Shown: positions 33,736 to 42,500 of the stretch, piece after piece
Layout of the letters: every line of letters begins with the position of its first letter
How positions within the stretch are numbered: position 1 is the stretch's first letter
From: an uncultured Fidelibacterota bacterium
GTDB lineage: Bacteria > Fidelibacterota > Marinisomatia > Marinisomatales > Marinisomataceae
NCBI GenBank assembly: GCA_902578385.1
Contig: CACHCR010000004.1
Span: forward strand, 1-42,500
Reading direction: 5' to 3'
Length of the DNA stretch: 42,500 nt
The notes under the pieces: generated by a model
Databases searched by the model: none
What the model was told of the DNA's origin: nothing
Seen by the model: the letters and a program-made list of their open reading frames with translations, nothing else
Position numbers and translations under genes: made by a program

Positions 33736-35549
33736 TGTCAAAAGAACAATCAGTCGATTTTAGTAAAATTAAAACTGGTGGTACATTTCTAACTAATGTT
33801 GTCGGATCTGAAAAAGTGTTTTGTAAAGAATTATTTTCTGATGAAGAAAAGATGATTTATGAAGCAATGCGTGATTTTGCAACAAATGAACTACTACCAT
33901 TATCACAAAATGAATTAAACAAGAAAGATGAAAAATTAATCAGAAAACTTGTGGAGCAAATGGGTGAATTAGGATTTTTAGGAATTGATGTTCCTGAGAA
34001 ATATGGTGGATCTGAAATGACAAAGACTGGTATGTGTATATTAGCAGAGGGCATCTCATTTTGTGGTAGCCCATCTTTTTGTACTGTTTGGAATGTTCAA
34101 ACTTCTATTGGTTCTTTGGGGATTATATGGTATGGAAATGATGAACAGAAGCAAAAATGGTTGCCAGGTATTTGCTCTGGGGAAAAAATTGCAGCATTTG
34201 GTTTAACAGAGCCTGAAGCTGGTTCAGATGCAACAAATTCTAAGACTACAGGCGTGCTTTCAGATGATGGAAAACATTATGTGTTAAATGGACAGAAAAT
34301 CTTTATTTCAAACGGTGCATGGGCTGATACTTTTATAGTTGCATTGAAAATTGATGGAAAATTTTCCTCAATCGTTGTTGAAAAAGGTACTCCAGGATTT
34401 GAATTTGGAAAAGAAGAAAAGAAAATGGGGATGGAAGGTTCATCTACTGTTCCTTTATATTTTACAGACTGCAAAGTTCCAGTTGAAAATTTACTTGGTA
34501 ATGTAGGTGACGGTGCTGGGCCTGCATTTTGTGGTCTAAACATTGGTAGATTTAAGCTTGGTGCTTCAGCTATAGGTGGAATGATTTTGGGAATGAAGCA
34601 TGCTGTTGAATATGCAAAAGAGAGAAAGGCTTTTGGACAATACATCTCTGATTTTGGCTCAATTCAAGAAAAATTAGCCACTTCAACTATTCTAACCTAT
34701 ACACTTGATAGTACATGCTATTCAGTAATAGGGAAGCAAACCGAAGCAATTAATGAGTTAGATAAAAACGATCCTGAGTATTATATAAAACAAGGAAATA
34801 CTACAGAAAAATATATTGCTGAAAATTCTATTGTGAAGGTATATGGTAGTGAGTCAGCAGAACAATTAATTGATCATTGTTTTCAAATTTTCGGTGGATA
34901 TGGATTCATTGAAGAATATCCTATTGCACAAGCATATAGAGATAATAGGATAAATAAAATTTGGGAAGGAACAAATGAAATCAACAAAATGCTTTGTGGA
35001 AGAGCTATGATTACAAAAGCTTTAAGCGGAGAGATAGGATTTAAAGAATATTTAGAAAAGGTTGATGGATTTTGTAAAGATGGACTTGATAGCGGGTATG
35101 AAGGGGAATACAAGGATGAAGTTGAATGCATTGAAGCTGCTAAAGGTATTTATGCAATTTGTTTGAATGAATCATTAAGCAAGCATGGTCAGGATATTGG
35201 AACTGAGCAAGTAATTATTGAAAATCTAGCTAATATTCTAATCTATTGCTACGTAGCTGATTCAACTTTATCAAGAGTAATGCAGCACAAAGATTTTTAT
35301 GAATCTAAAAATCAAGTTGTTCCTGAATTATGTGCTAAAGTTTATACAGCTGAGCAAGGTACTAGAGTCATGGAGTATGCATACAAAATATTAAATAATA
35401 TTTATAATGGTGATATTCCAGCAGATTTAAATGCTAAGCTTGATGTTTTGAAAGAAAGGCTTTCTTTATCAACCGATACTATTGGTTTAAAGAAAATAAT
35501 TGGAGAAAAAGTTGTTGAATCTGGTGGCTATCCAGTTCAAAGCTTTTAA
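33735..35549 (+). CDS. fadE: Acyl-CoA dehydrogenase
   Basis: 604 residues, the long type with an extra C-terminal helical domain (as in FadE of Bacillus, about 594). First step of beta-oxidation: FAD-dependent oxidation of acyl-CoA to trans-2-enoyl-CoA. AAFGLTEPEAGSDATNSKT (FAD/substrate site), YVLNGQKIFISNG, RKAFGQYISDFGSIQEKLA, FQIFGGYGFIEEYPIAQAYRDNRINKIWEGTNEI are typical. The gene is preceded by AAAGGGGAA and followed after 9 nt by the thiolase. The electron acceptor ETF is not in this window. Confidence 0.96.
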   Translation: MSKEQSVDFSKIKTGGTFLTNVVGSEKVFCKELFSDEEKMIYEAMRDFATNELLPLSQNELNKKDEKLIRKLVEQMGELGFLGIDVPEKYGGSEMTKTGMCILAEGISFCGSPSFCTVWNVQTSIGSLGIIWYGNDEQKQKWLPGICSGEKIAAFGLTEPEAGSDATNSKTTGVLSDDGKHYVLNGQKIFISNGAWADTFIVALKIDGKFSSIVVEKGTPGFEFGKEEKKMGMEGSSTVPLYFTDCKVPVENLLGNVGDGAGPAFCGLNIGRFKLGASAIGGMILGMKHAVEYAKERKAFGQYISDFGSIQEKLATSTILTYTLDSTCYSVIGKQTEAINELDKNDPEYYIKQGNTTEKYIAENSIVKVYGSESAEQLIDHCFQIFGGYGFIEEYPIAQAYRDNRINKIWEGTNEINKMLCGRAMITKALSGEIGFKEYLEKVDGFCKDGLDSGYEGEYKDEVECIEAAKGIYAICLNESLSKHGQDIGTEQVIIENLANILIYCYVADSTLSRVMQHKDFYESKNQVVPELCAKVYTAEQGTRVMEYAYKILNNIYNGDIPADLNAKLDVLKERLSLSTDTIGLKKIIGEKVVESGGYPVQSF

Positions 35550-35558
35550 GGAGGAAAA

Positions 35559-36692
35559 ATGAGTAATAAAGCTGTAATAATTGATGGAGTAAGATCTCCA
35601 ATTGGCACTAAAGGTAGCCCTATGATTGGAATGAGATCAGATGAAATTGCTGGTCAGGTAATCAAAGGACTTTTGGATAGAAATAAGGGGTTAGATGTTA
35701 ATTTAGTTGAAGATGTTTCTCTTGGATGTGCATTTCCAGAAGGCCCAACAGGAATGTTAGTTGCTAGAGGAGCATCCATTCTAGCAGGAATTCCTGAAAC
35801 TGCTGCTGCTAACGTTATAAATAGATATTGTGGCTCAGCTATGACATCGCTTCATATGATTAGTTCAGCTATAGAAGCTGGTGATATAGATGTGGGTATT
35901 GCTGGCGGTGTTGAAGATATGTTTACAATTCCTCAGGGAGGTTTTGCACCTGATTTTAATGTCAAACTTGCCGAACAAGATTATTATATATCAATGGGCG
36001 AAGGTGCTGAGTTACTTGCTGATGAATTAGAAATTTCTAGAGAGGAACAAGAAGAATTTTCTTTTTCATCCCATGATAAAGCAGTGGCTGCACGTGAAGC
36101 TGGAAAATTTGATAATGAAATTATTCCAATAACGCTCGAAGATGGAACAGTAATTGATAAAGATAGTGGTCCAAGAAATCCAGATAAAGAAAAAATCAAA
36201 TCTTTAAACCCAGCATTTAGAGCTGATGGAACAGTTACTGCTGCAACAAGTAGCCCATTTTCTATTGGTGCATCAGCAATGCTTATTACCAGTGAAAAAT
36301 TTGCTAATGAACATGGTTTAAAAATTAGAGCATTTATCGAAGGAAGAGCTGTAGCTGGAGTGAATTGGAAAATGTTTGGATCAGGTCCTGTTCCTGCTAC
36401 AAAGAAAGCTTTAGAAAAAACTGGACTTTCAATGGATGATATTGATGCAATTGAGCTTAATGAAGCATTTGCAGCTCAAGCTTTATATTGTATAAAAAAA
36501 GCAAATTGGGATATTAATAAAGTTAATCTAAATGGTGGCGCAGTTGCTTTAGGACACCCTCTTGGCATCTCTGGAACAAGAATTATAACTACATTATTAA
36601 ATGTTCTTGAACAACAAGATAAATCAATGGGTCTTGCAACAATGTGTGTTGGTACTGGACAAGGTATTACTACAATAATTAAAAGGGGATAA
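35559..36692 (+). CDS. fadA: Acetyl-CoA acyltransferase (thiolase)
   Basis: 377 residues. Last step of beta-oxidation, cleaving 3-ketoacyl-CoA with CoA. Acylated Cys91 in NRYCGSAM, His333 in GHPLGISG and proton-transfer Cys363 in CVGTGQG are present, with NEAFAAQAL. A strong Shine-Dalgarno GGAGG precedes the ATG. It ends 1 nt before fadN. Confidence 0.95.
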   Translation: MSNKAVIIDGVRSPIGTKGSPMIGMRSDEIAGQVIKGLLDRNKGLDVNLVEDVSLGCAFPEGPTGMLVARGASILAGIPETAAANVINRYCGSAMTSLHMISSAIEAGDIDVGIAGGVEDMFTIPQGGFAPDFNVKLAEQDYYISMGEGAELLADELEISREEQEEFSFSSHDKAVAAREAGKFDNEIIPITLEDGTVIDKDSGPRNPDKEKIKSLNPAFRADGTVTAATSSPFSIGASAMLITSEKFANEHGLKIRAFIEGRAVAGVNWKMFGSGPVPATKKALEKTGLSMDDIDAIELNEAFAAQALYCIKKANWDINKVNLNGGAVALGHPLGISGTRIITTLLNVLEQQDKSMGLATMCVGTGQGITTIIKRG

Positions 36693-36693
36693 A

Positions 36694-39045
36694 ATGAGTA
36701 TTGAAATTAAAAAATGTGCTGTTTTGGGCGCTGGTGTAATGGGTGCACAAATAGCTGGTCATATTGCTAACGCTGGAATTCCATCATTATTATTTGATAT
36801 GAATGATGAATTAGCTAAAAATGGCGTTGAAGGTCTTAAAAAACTAAAACCTGCTCCATTATTTTCAAGTAAAAATTCATCATTAATTACCCCTTGTACT
36901 TATGAAAATGATCTTGAAAAACTAAAGGATTGTGATTTAATTATTGAAGCAGTAGCTGAAAAGATTGAAATCAAACATTCTGTTTACGAAAGTTTATTGC
37001 CTCATTTAAAAGATGATGCCATTCTCGCATCAAATACTTCTGGAATACCATTAGCTAATTTAGTAGAAGTATTACCTGATAATGTTCAATCCAGATTTTT
37101 AATTTCACACTTTTTTAATCCTCCAAGGTATTTAAGATTGCTTGAATTAGTTAAAGGTCCAAAAACTACTGATGAAGTTTATGAAACAGTTACTGAATTT
37201 GGAGAAGTAACACTAGGTAAAGGCGTTGTACATGCAAAAGATACACCCGGTTTTATAGGAAATAGATTAATCAATGCGAGTGGGCCATTAACTTTTCATA
37301 AAGCTATAGAGTACGGATTGACCGTAGAAGACGTTGACGCATTATCCGGTACACTTATAGGAAATGCAAAAAGCGCTTATTTTAGAACTCAAGATGTTGT
37401 TGGTCTAGATACTGCTTTAAATGTAATGAATAATATGTTCGAAAGAGTTACAACAGAAAGTGAAGATGAGAGGAAAAAATTTAAAGCACCAGATCTTCTA
37501 GTAAAACTTGTTGAAGACGGAAGATTAGGTCAAAAATCTGGCAAAGGGTGGTATAAAAAAGAAGGAAAAGAAATTTTATCTCTTGATTTTGATACAATGG
37601 AATATACACCAACCAAAAAAAGGTTTTTTGACACCATTAGAGTTGGTAGGCCAATTAAAGATTTAAAGAAAAGACTTGCAGCAATATCTTATTTGGATGA
37701 TGTAGGAGCAAAATTTCTTTGGGACATAAATGCTCCTATGTTTACTTATTCAGCTGAATTAATCCCTGAAATTGCAGATAGTATTATTGAAATTGATAAT
37801 GCAATGAGATGGGGCTTTGCAAGAGATATAGGAATTTTTGATGCTTGGGACGCTATTGGAGTTGAAAAATCTGTAAATAAAATGAAAGAAGAAAATATAA
37901 AAGTGCCATCTTGGGTTAATGAAATGTTAGCTTCTGGAAGAAAATCATTTTATGAAGTTGTAGATGGAAGACTTACTTACTATTGTCCAGTTAAAAAGAA
38001 AGTATTAACTCATAAAGACAATGATAAGACACTTAATTTAAGTTTATATAAAAATTCTAAAACAATGCTCAAACGAGATTGGAGTGCCAGCATACATGAC
38101 ATTGGTGATGGTGTATTGAATGTTGAATTTCATTCTATATTTGTTCCAGCATTCAATCCTATTGATAGATCTATGGTAGGTATAGTTAAGGATGCTTTAG
38201 ATTTACTTGATACAGGAAAATACAAAGGACTTGTTCTTGGGCATCAAGGAAAGAATTGGAGTGCGGGAGCTAATGTCAATGATTTTAAAATGGCAATAGA
38301 CTCTGGTAACCTCCAAGTCATGGATTCTGGTGTAAAAGAGATGCAAGATGTAACTCAAAGAATTAGACATTCAAAATATCCAGTAGTTTCATGTCCATTT
38401 AATTTAGCACTAGGCGGTGGATTCGAGTTTTATGCATGTTCAACTCATACTGTTGCAGCTGGTGAACTTTATGCAGGCTTAGTGGAAGCTATTCAAGGCT
38501 TGATACCTGGTGCCGGTGGACATTTAAGAGTCATTCTAAACTTATTAGAAAATAATGATGCCAAAAACTTTAATATGAATATTGGTAGACAAGCTATTGG
38601 GCTAGTAAATCCATTGACTGTTTCTAGGAGTGCCACAGATGCATTAAAAAAAGGCTGGTTACGAAAATCAGATACAATATGTATGAATTCAGAACATTTA
38701 CTTGCAACTGCTAAAAATAAAGTTCTTGAACTTTCAGAAGCTGGTTATGAATCTCCAAAGTATAGAGAAGATTTATCGTTGCCTGGAATGACCTTAAGAA
38801 CAATGGCCTCAGTAGGTTTGAAAGCAATGAAAGCTCAAGGAAAAATATCTGATCATGATGAACTTGTAGCTTCCAAAACAGCTTTTGTTTTAAGTGGTGG
38901 CGATAAAGGTGGATTAATGTCTAAGGTTGATGAACAATACGTCTTAGATATTGAGAGAGAAGCTTTCATGTCTTTAGCAGGTGAAGAAAAGACTCAGCAA
39001 AGAATATCACATTTCCTTAAAACAGGTAAACCTCTAAGAAATTAA
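36694..39045 (+). CDS. fadN: Bifunctional 3-hydroxyacyl-CoA dehydrogenase / enoyl-CoA hydratase (FadN type)
   Basis: 783 residues. The NAD-binding dehydrogenase is N-terminal (CAVLGAGVMGAQIAGHIANAG; catalytic His in SHFFNPPRYLRLLELV; DTPGFIGNR; second half to about 440) and the crotonase domain is C-terminal (LGHQGKNWSAGANVNDF; oxyanion and CoA site LALGGGFEF; VEAIQGLIPGAGGH). This order is that of Bacillus FadN (789 residues), opposite to E. coli FadB. It does steps two and three of beta-oxidation. With fadE and fadA it completes the cycle, in the same gene set as Bacillus fadNAE but in a different order. Confidence 0.95.
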   Translation: MSIEIKKCAVLGAGVMGAQIAGHIANAGIPSLLFDMNDELAKNGVEGLKKLKPAPLFSSKNSSLITPCTYENDLEKLKDCDLIIEAVAEKIEIKHSVYESLLPHLKDDAILASNTSGIPLANLVEVLPDNVQSRFLISHFFNPPRYLRLLELVKGPKTTDEVYETVTEFGEVTLGKGVVHAKDTPGFIGNRLINASGPLTFHKAIEYGLTVEDVDALSGTLIGNAKSAYFRTQDVVGLDTALNVMNNMFERVTTESEDERKKFKAPDLLVKLVEDGRLGQKSGKGWYKKEGKEILSLDFDTMEYTPTKKRFFDTIRVGRPIKDLKKRLAAISYLDDVGAKFLWDINAPMFTYSAELIPEIADSIIEIDNAMRWGFARDIGIFDAWDAIGVEKSVNKMKEENIKVPSWVNEMLASGRKSFYEVVDGRLTYYCPVKKKVLTHKDNDKTLNLSLYKNSKTMLKRDWSASIHDIGDGVLNVEFHSIFVPAFNPIDRSMVGIVKDALDLLDTGKYKGLVLGHQGKNWSAGANVNDFKMAIDSGNLQVMDSGVKEMQDVTQRIRHSKYPVVSCPFNLALGGGFEFYACSTHTVAAGELYAGLVEAIQGLIPGAGGHLRVILNLLENNDAKNFNMNIGRQAIGLVNPLTVSRSATDALKKGWLRKSDTICMNSEHLLATAKNKVLELSEAGYESPKYREDLSLPGMTLRTMASVGLKAMKAQGKISDHDELVASKTAFVLSGGDKGGLMSKVDEQYVLDIEREAFMSLAGEEKTQQRISHFLKTGKPLRN

Positions 39046-39144
39046 TTTAAAAAACGTAAGATTTAGTTTTTAATTCTTTATTTAGAATTGTAAATTCTTG
39101 GTCAAAATCATACTATTTTTAATAGTTTTGTGGAGGTATAAAGT

Positions 39145-39576
39145 ATGTCTAAATGGTCAAAAAAAACGTTTATTGAACATCTAAACCAATCATGTGAAAG
39201 CGATGTAGCAATGAATTGTATTGAACTTGTCGATTTTTCTGAAAAAAACTCAGATGAGGTAAGTTGGGGTAGTGGAGAAGATTTTGGAACAATGACTTTT
39301 CGTTGTGATTCAGATTATGGTTTACTTCCGCTTTTTAGATTATCATCAAATGGTAAAATCAATCTTCAATTAAATTTTTTAAGAAGTAAAAATCTTCATA
39401 AACAAGTACTTGATGATATGATAATAAAGTTTGAGTCTAATTTTTTAAGAGAATATGATGAGGACTCTTATCCTTCAGATTCTTATGAACCTATAGAAGA
39501 TTTAATTTGTACACATAATCAATTAGAAACTTTTATGCGAACAATTGAAGGCTGTACTTATAGGTTGAAACAATGA
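39145..39576 (+). CDS. Conserved-looking hypothetical protein coupled to trigger factor
   Basis: 143 residues, not recognised. It is acidic, soluble and has no signal or membrane segment. Features seen: an N-terminal SKWSKKTFIEHLNQSC, a middle VSWGSGEDFGTMTFRCDSDYGLLPLFRLSSNGKI pattern of beta-strands, and an acidic patch YDEDSYPSDSYEPIEDL. Five Cys residues are scattered. The start has a strong Shine-Dalgarno (TGGAGG) and two inverted repeats lie upstream. It overlaps tig by 4 nt (ATGA), so its expression is linked to protein folding at the ribosome. Confidence 0.75.
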   Translation: MSKWSKKTFIEHLNQSCESDVAMNCIELVDFSEKNSDEVSWGSGEDFGTMTFRCDSDYGLLPLFRLSSNGKINLQLNFLRSKNLHKQVLDDMIIKFESNFLREYDEDSYPSDSYEPIEDLICTHNQLETFMRTIEGCTYRLKQ

Positions 39577-40859
39577 ACTTAAAGGTTAAGTCAAAAAAAA
39601 TAAATGATTTTACCTATGAATTAGCCATCAGCGCTAAGTGGGAAGATATTAAATCAGATTTTAATTCAGCCAAAAAAAAAGTTGCTAAAGAAATAAAGCT
39701 ACCAGGTTTTCGAAAAGGTAAAGTACCAGATAACATCCTAATGTCCCAATATATTAATTCAGTTGAAATGGGTTTCATTCAAGATTTTTGTGAAAAATAT
39801 TATATAATGGCTCTTCAAAAAGAAGAATTAACTCCTATCAATCAAGCACAACTAAAAGATATAGATTTTTCATATGAAAATGATCTTTCTTTTAAATCTG
39901 AATTTGAAATTGAACCTTCTTTAAAGCTTCCAAAATTCAAAAAAAATATGGTTACTGTTGAAAAGATTAATTTTATCTCAAATCAGGAGGAAGTAGATAA
40001 AACCATTGAAAACATACTTAACTCTCAAGCTAAGGCGGAACAAATTGAAAATGGTTCAATCAATGGCGACTTTTTGATTGTTGATAAGCAAGAATTGGAT
40101 GATTCAGGTTTACCGATTATTGGTAAAAAAGAGAAAAAGTATATAGCAATAGGCCAGGATCCAATAATAGGAGAAAAAGCTGAATCTTTTACTTCTAAGA
40201 ATGCAGGTGATAAAGTTAAGCTCATAATTGATATGGGCGAGGGTGAAAAAAATTACGAATTTACAATTGAAACCATTCAAAGAAGAGTTCCTCCTAAATT
40301 AGATGACGAATTTGTTAAACAAATGGATCCAAATTGTAAGAGTGTTGATGAATGGAAGAAAAATGTTCATGAAAGTATTAATAATGAATACAAAAGAAAA
40401 TCTGACGAAATGTTTCATTCGTCATTAATTGATCAATTTGTCAAACTTGTTAATCCAGTTCTTCCAAATTCTATGCTTGAAAATTATTTAAATAACATTG
40501 TTAATGAAGTCAAACAAAATCAAAATAACCAAAATGCTGATGAGGTTCAAATTCGTGAGCAATATCAACAATTTGCAGAAAATAACTTAAGATGGTTCTT
40601 ATTAAGAAAGTCGATTATTTCTCATAAAGAGTTATCAGTATCTCCATCAGAAGTCAAAGATTTCATTAAAGATGCATTAGAAAAGAATGAAAGCCAGAAA
40701 TCTGAGATTGAAAAGTTTTATAAAAAAGAATCAAACAAGAACAAACTTTCAGATGATTTATTAGATCAGAAAATCATAGATATGTTAAAAGAGCATTCAA
40801 AAATTAAAGAAAAAGATCAAAAGACTTCTGAGCTTGAGGGAGCTCAACCAAATCTATAG
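39573..40859 (+). CDS. tig: Trigger factor (ribosome-bound chaperone)
   Basis: 428 residues. The N-terminal ribosome-binding domain includes LPGFRKGKVPDNIL (about 44-58; the standard signature is GFRxGxxP). The middle PPIase-like domain is divergent (FLIVDKQELDDSG, KYIAIGQDPIIG, GEKNYEFTIETIQRRVPPKLDDEF), and the C-terminal helical chaperone domain is long and lysine/glutamate-rich. The PPIase activity is doubtful. clpP and clpX, often downstream of tig, are not here; a nucleoside transporter follows 6 nt later. Confidence 0.93.
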   Translation: MNLKVKSKKINDFTYELAISAKWEDIKSDFNSAKKKVAKEIKLPGFRKGKVPDNILMSQYINSVEMGFIQDFCEKYYIMALQKEELTPINQAQLKDIDFSYENDLSFKSEFEIEPSLKLPKFKKNMVTVEKINFISNQEEVDKTIENILNSQAKAEQIENGSINGDFLIVDKQELDDSGLPIIGKKEKKYIAIGQDPIIGEKAESFTSKNAGDKVKLIIDMGEGEKNYEFTIETIQRRVPPKLDDEFVKQMDPNCKSVDEWKKNVHESINNEYKRKSDEMFHSSLIDQFVKLVNPVLPNSMLENYLNNIVNEVKQNQNNQNADEVQIREQYQQFAENNLRWFLLRKSIISHKELSVSPSEVKDFIKDALEKNESQKSEIEKFYKKESNKNKLSDDLLDQKIIDMLKEHSKIKEKDQKTSELEGAQPNL

Positions 40860-40865
40860 CATATT

Positions 40866-42086
40866 ATGGGTAGTTTTCTAGGAGTTTTAGGTTTATTTAC
40901 TTTACTTTCTATTGCATTTGCTATGTCGGAGAATAGAAGAGCTATTAATATTAAGACAGTAGTATATGGATTAATTTTTCAACTAATTTTTGCATTATTT
41001 ATTTTAAAAACTCCTTTCGGGGCACCAATATTTTCATTTTTAGATAATTCTATAAATATATTAATTGGTTTTTCATCTTCAGGATCAGATTTTCTCTTCA
41101 AATCATATATTGATGGAGTTGGATTTCATCCGGGTTTAATTAACTTTGCATTTTCGACTCTTCCTACAATCATATTCTTTTCAAGTTTGGTTGCAGTGCT
41201 TTATCATTTCGGAATTCTTCAAGCGATTATAAAATTTATAGCTAGAAGAATGCAGTTAACACTAGGTACTAGTGGATCAGAAACTTTGAGCGTAGCAGGT
41301 AATATTTTTTTAGGACAAACGGAGTCTCCTCTAATGGTAAGACCATTTGTTAATAAAATGACAAAATCAGAATTGATGGCAGTAATGACTGGCGGATTTG
41401 CTACTGTTTCTGGAGGAGTATTGGCCATATATGTATCATGGTTGACAGATATTCAAGGAATTGCTGGTCATTTATTAGCAGCTTCTGTTATGTCAGCACC
41501 AGCGGCTCTGGTTGTTGCCAAAATTATTTACCCTGAGACTGAAGAATCTCAAACTATGGGTGATGTAAATGTTAATATTGAAAAAACAAATATTAATGCA
41601 ATGGAAGCTTTAAGCAATGGAGCAACTGATGGATTGAAGTTAGCAGCGAATATCGCTGCAATGTTAATTGCATTTATTTCTTTTGTAGCTATGATAAATT
41701 ATTTCCTTTCTTTTGCTGGAACATCTATGGAACAGATTTTCGGAATTATTTTTAGACCTCTTGCATGGACAATGGGCGTTCCCTGGAATGAAGCTCAACT
41801 TGTTGGTATGTTAATGGGGAAGAAAATTGTGTTGACCGAACTAGTTGCATATGGAGATCTTCAAAATTTAATTAGAGATGGAATGATTTCAGAGAGAAGT
41901 GCTATCATTTCTACATATGCCCTTTGTGGCTTTTCTAATTTTGCATCAATTGGTATTCAGCTTGGAGGGATTGGTGCTATGGCTCCAGATAGAAAAAAGG
42001 ACTTAGCAAAGCTTGTAACTAAAGCAATGTTTGGAGGAGCAATCGCTTCCTGGTTAACCGCCACAATTGCCGGACTTTTACTCTAA
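40866..42086 (+). CDS. nupC: Concentrative nucleoside transporter (NupC/CNT family)
   Basis: 406 residues with about ten membrane helices. Family marks: FGILQAIIKFIARRMQLTLGTSGSETLSVAGNIFLGQTESPLMVRPFV (nucleoside and Na+/H+ binding), MTGGFATVSGGVLAIYV, AASVMSAPAAL, and FSNFASIGIQLGGIGAMAPDRK near the end. It takes up nucleosides with cation symport. It follows tig closely and may be cotranscribed. An A7-TC-T7 element follows the stop. Confidence 0.93.
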   Translation: MGSFLGVLGLFTLLSIAFAMSENRRAINIKTVVYGLIFQLIFALFILKTPFGAPIFSFLDNSINILIGFSSSGSDFLFKSYIDGVGFHPGLINFAFSTLPTIIFFSSLVAVLYHFGILQAIIKFIARRMQLTLGTSGSETLSVAGNIFLGQTESPLMVRPFVNKMTKSELMAVMTGGFATVSGGVLAIYVSWLTDIQGIAGHLLAASVMSAPAALVVAKIIYPETEESQTMGDVNVNIEKTNINAMEALSNGATDGLKLAANIAAMLIAFISFVAMINYFLSFAGTSMEQIFGIIFRPLAWTMGVPWNEAQLVGMLMGKKIVLTELVAYGDLQNLIRDGMISERSAIISTYALCGFSNFASIGIQLGGIGAMAPDRKKDLAKLVTKAMFGGAIASWLTATIAGLLL

Positions 42087-42092
42087 AAATTT

Positions 42093-42116
42093 AAAAAAAT
42101 CTTTTTTTATTTTTTT
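42093..42116 (+). terminator. Possible weak terminator after nupC
   Basis: An A7 run and a T7 run separated by three bases (TC with flanking T), followed by A-T-T6, form a weak A-U hairpin with a U-rich tail 7 nt after the stop codon. Such AT-only structures are common by chance in this genome. Confidence 0.3.
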
Positions 42117-42118
42117 AG

Positions 42119-42145
42119 TTGGTAATTCTTAAAAACCATTATAAT
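42119..42145 (+). promoter_or_regulatory. Promoter of the rRNA operon
   Basis: A consensus -10 TATAAT at 42140-42145 lies 15 nt after TTGGTA (42119-42124) or 17 nt after AGTTGG (42117-42122). Transcription would start near 42152, giving a leader of about 130 nt before 16S. The sequence TTGGTA-N3-CTTAAA is shared with the cold-shock promoter. Confidence 0.6.
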
Positions 42146-42247
42146 TTACCAGGCTTTTGCGTCGAAAAAACGCTAAGTCATTTTTATTAAGTTATTTGAA
42201 AATTTACTATGTAGAACCTTTGTCTTTTAATCCTGCAGTTAGACAAC

Positions 42248-42265
42248 TTGGTGCTTCGGCACCAA
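42248..42265 (+). other. UUCG-capped hairpin in the rRNA leader
   Basis: TTGGTGC-TTCG-GCACCAA, a 7-bp perfect stem with a very stable UUCG tetraloop, ends about 15 nt before the 16S 5' end. It may help leader folding or 16S 5' processing. A boxA-like TGTCTTTTAA lies at 42221-42230, which is a weak match. Confidence 0.6.
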
Positions 42266-42280
42266 ACAAACTTAAAATAT

Positions 42281-42500
42281 ACAATTGAGAGTTTGATCCT
42301 GGCTCAGGACGAACGCTGGCGGCGTGCTTGATACATGCAAGTCAAGGAGAACATTATCTTCGGATAATAAGTAAACTGGCGAACGGGTGAGTAACGCGTA
42401 AATAACTTGCCTCAGAGATTGGGACAACATTGGGAAACCAGTGCTAATACCAAATAATGCAGCGGGCTCTTCGGAGCACAGTTGTTAAAGTAGGCTTCGG
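42281..42500 (+). rRNA. rrs: 16S ribosomal RNA, 5' end (partial)
   Basis: The 27F primer site (GAGTTTGATCCTGGCTCAG) follows the 5' end, and GAACGCTGGCGGCGTGC, ACATGCAAGTC, and GGCGAACGGGTGAGTAACGCGT follow in order, as in bacterial 16S. The 5' boundary is set by alignment with E. coli numbering and may be off by a few bases. The gene runs past the right edge. About 220 nt are not enough for me to place the phylum firmly. Confidence 0.97.

Noticed and set aside
34277-34645. Minus-strand 122-residue frame within fadE
   Set aside because: It lies fully antisense to a strongly supported dehydrogenase, has no start context, and its Pro/Ser-rich composition is that of a shadow frame.
1-42500. CRISPR array, insertion sequence, prophage or toxin-antitoxin locus
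   Set aside because: No regularly spaced repeats, transposase, integrase or paired small toxin-like genes were seen.

Overview
The window looks like the chromosome of an AT-rich, gene-dense, aerobic marine-type Gram-negative bacterium. GC is about 30% by eye and was not computed. The gene content (alternative complex III with a caa3 oxidase, a TonB-dependent receptor with a carboxypeptidase-like N-terminal domain, several membrane families common in Bacteroidota relatives) suggests an FCB-group lineage. Candidatus Marinimicrobia (SAR406) is my best guess, but it is an inference. Only about 220 nt of 16S rRNA are present at the right edge, so the identity could be tested with the full gene. 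No stretch longer than about 200 bp lacks a gene, many genes overlap by 4-14 nt, and I see no insertion sequence, CRISPR array or prophage.

Layout. 1-3062 (+): the tail of a sulfotransferase, a secreted-looking nickel superoxide dismutase overlapping a DUF6580 membrane protein, a cold-shock protein, tRNA-Lys(CTT), a short-chain dehydrogenase and a small membrane protein. 3079-6438: an outer-membrane barrel and a Sco copper chaperone on the minus strand, then a run of little-studied membrane proteins and a thioredoxin-fold-like exported protein on the plus strand. 6431-8360: class II fructose-bisphosphatase and class I aldolase. 8362-11764: thiamine pyrophosphokinase diverging from a TonB-dependent receptor, followed by a lipoprotein with its own promoter. 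11813-15282: Fe-type SOD diverging from thiol peroxidase, then a tandem universal stress protein and an SLC13-type permease on the minus strand.

15414-29985 is one long respiratory gene run of 15 genes: actABCDEF (alternative complex III), a small single-TM protein, sco, coxB, coxA, coxC, coxD, heme A synthase, a further sco and heme O synthase. It encodes a quinol-to-oxygen electron path plus its copper and heme assembly factors. 29974-33031 (-) is a pentose-phosphate operon (rpe-tkt-rpiB) in which rpe carries a one-base frameshift at a 7-T run. 33124-39045 is a TetR-controlled beta-oxidation operon (tetR-fadE-fadA-fadN) with a 14-bp palindromic operator just before tetR and a perfect FNR-type palindrome in the same divergent intergenic region. 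39145-42086 holds an unknown protein coupled to trigger factor and a NupC-type nucleoside transporter. The window ends in the promoter, leader and 5' end of an rRNA operon.

Themes: oxygen respiration and its by-products (two SODs, Tpx, three Sco proteins), central carbon metabolism, fatty-acid degradation, and streamlined gene packing. The items most worth checking are the rpe frameshift, the paired palindromes at 33077-33121, the exported Ni-SOD with its coupled membrane partner, the 19-bp 9-1-9 palindrome at 11196, and the small uncharacterised proteins inside the respiratory and trigger-factor operons.
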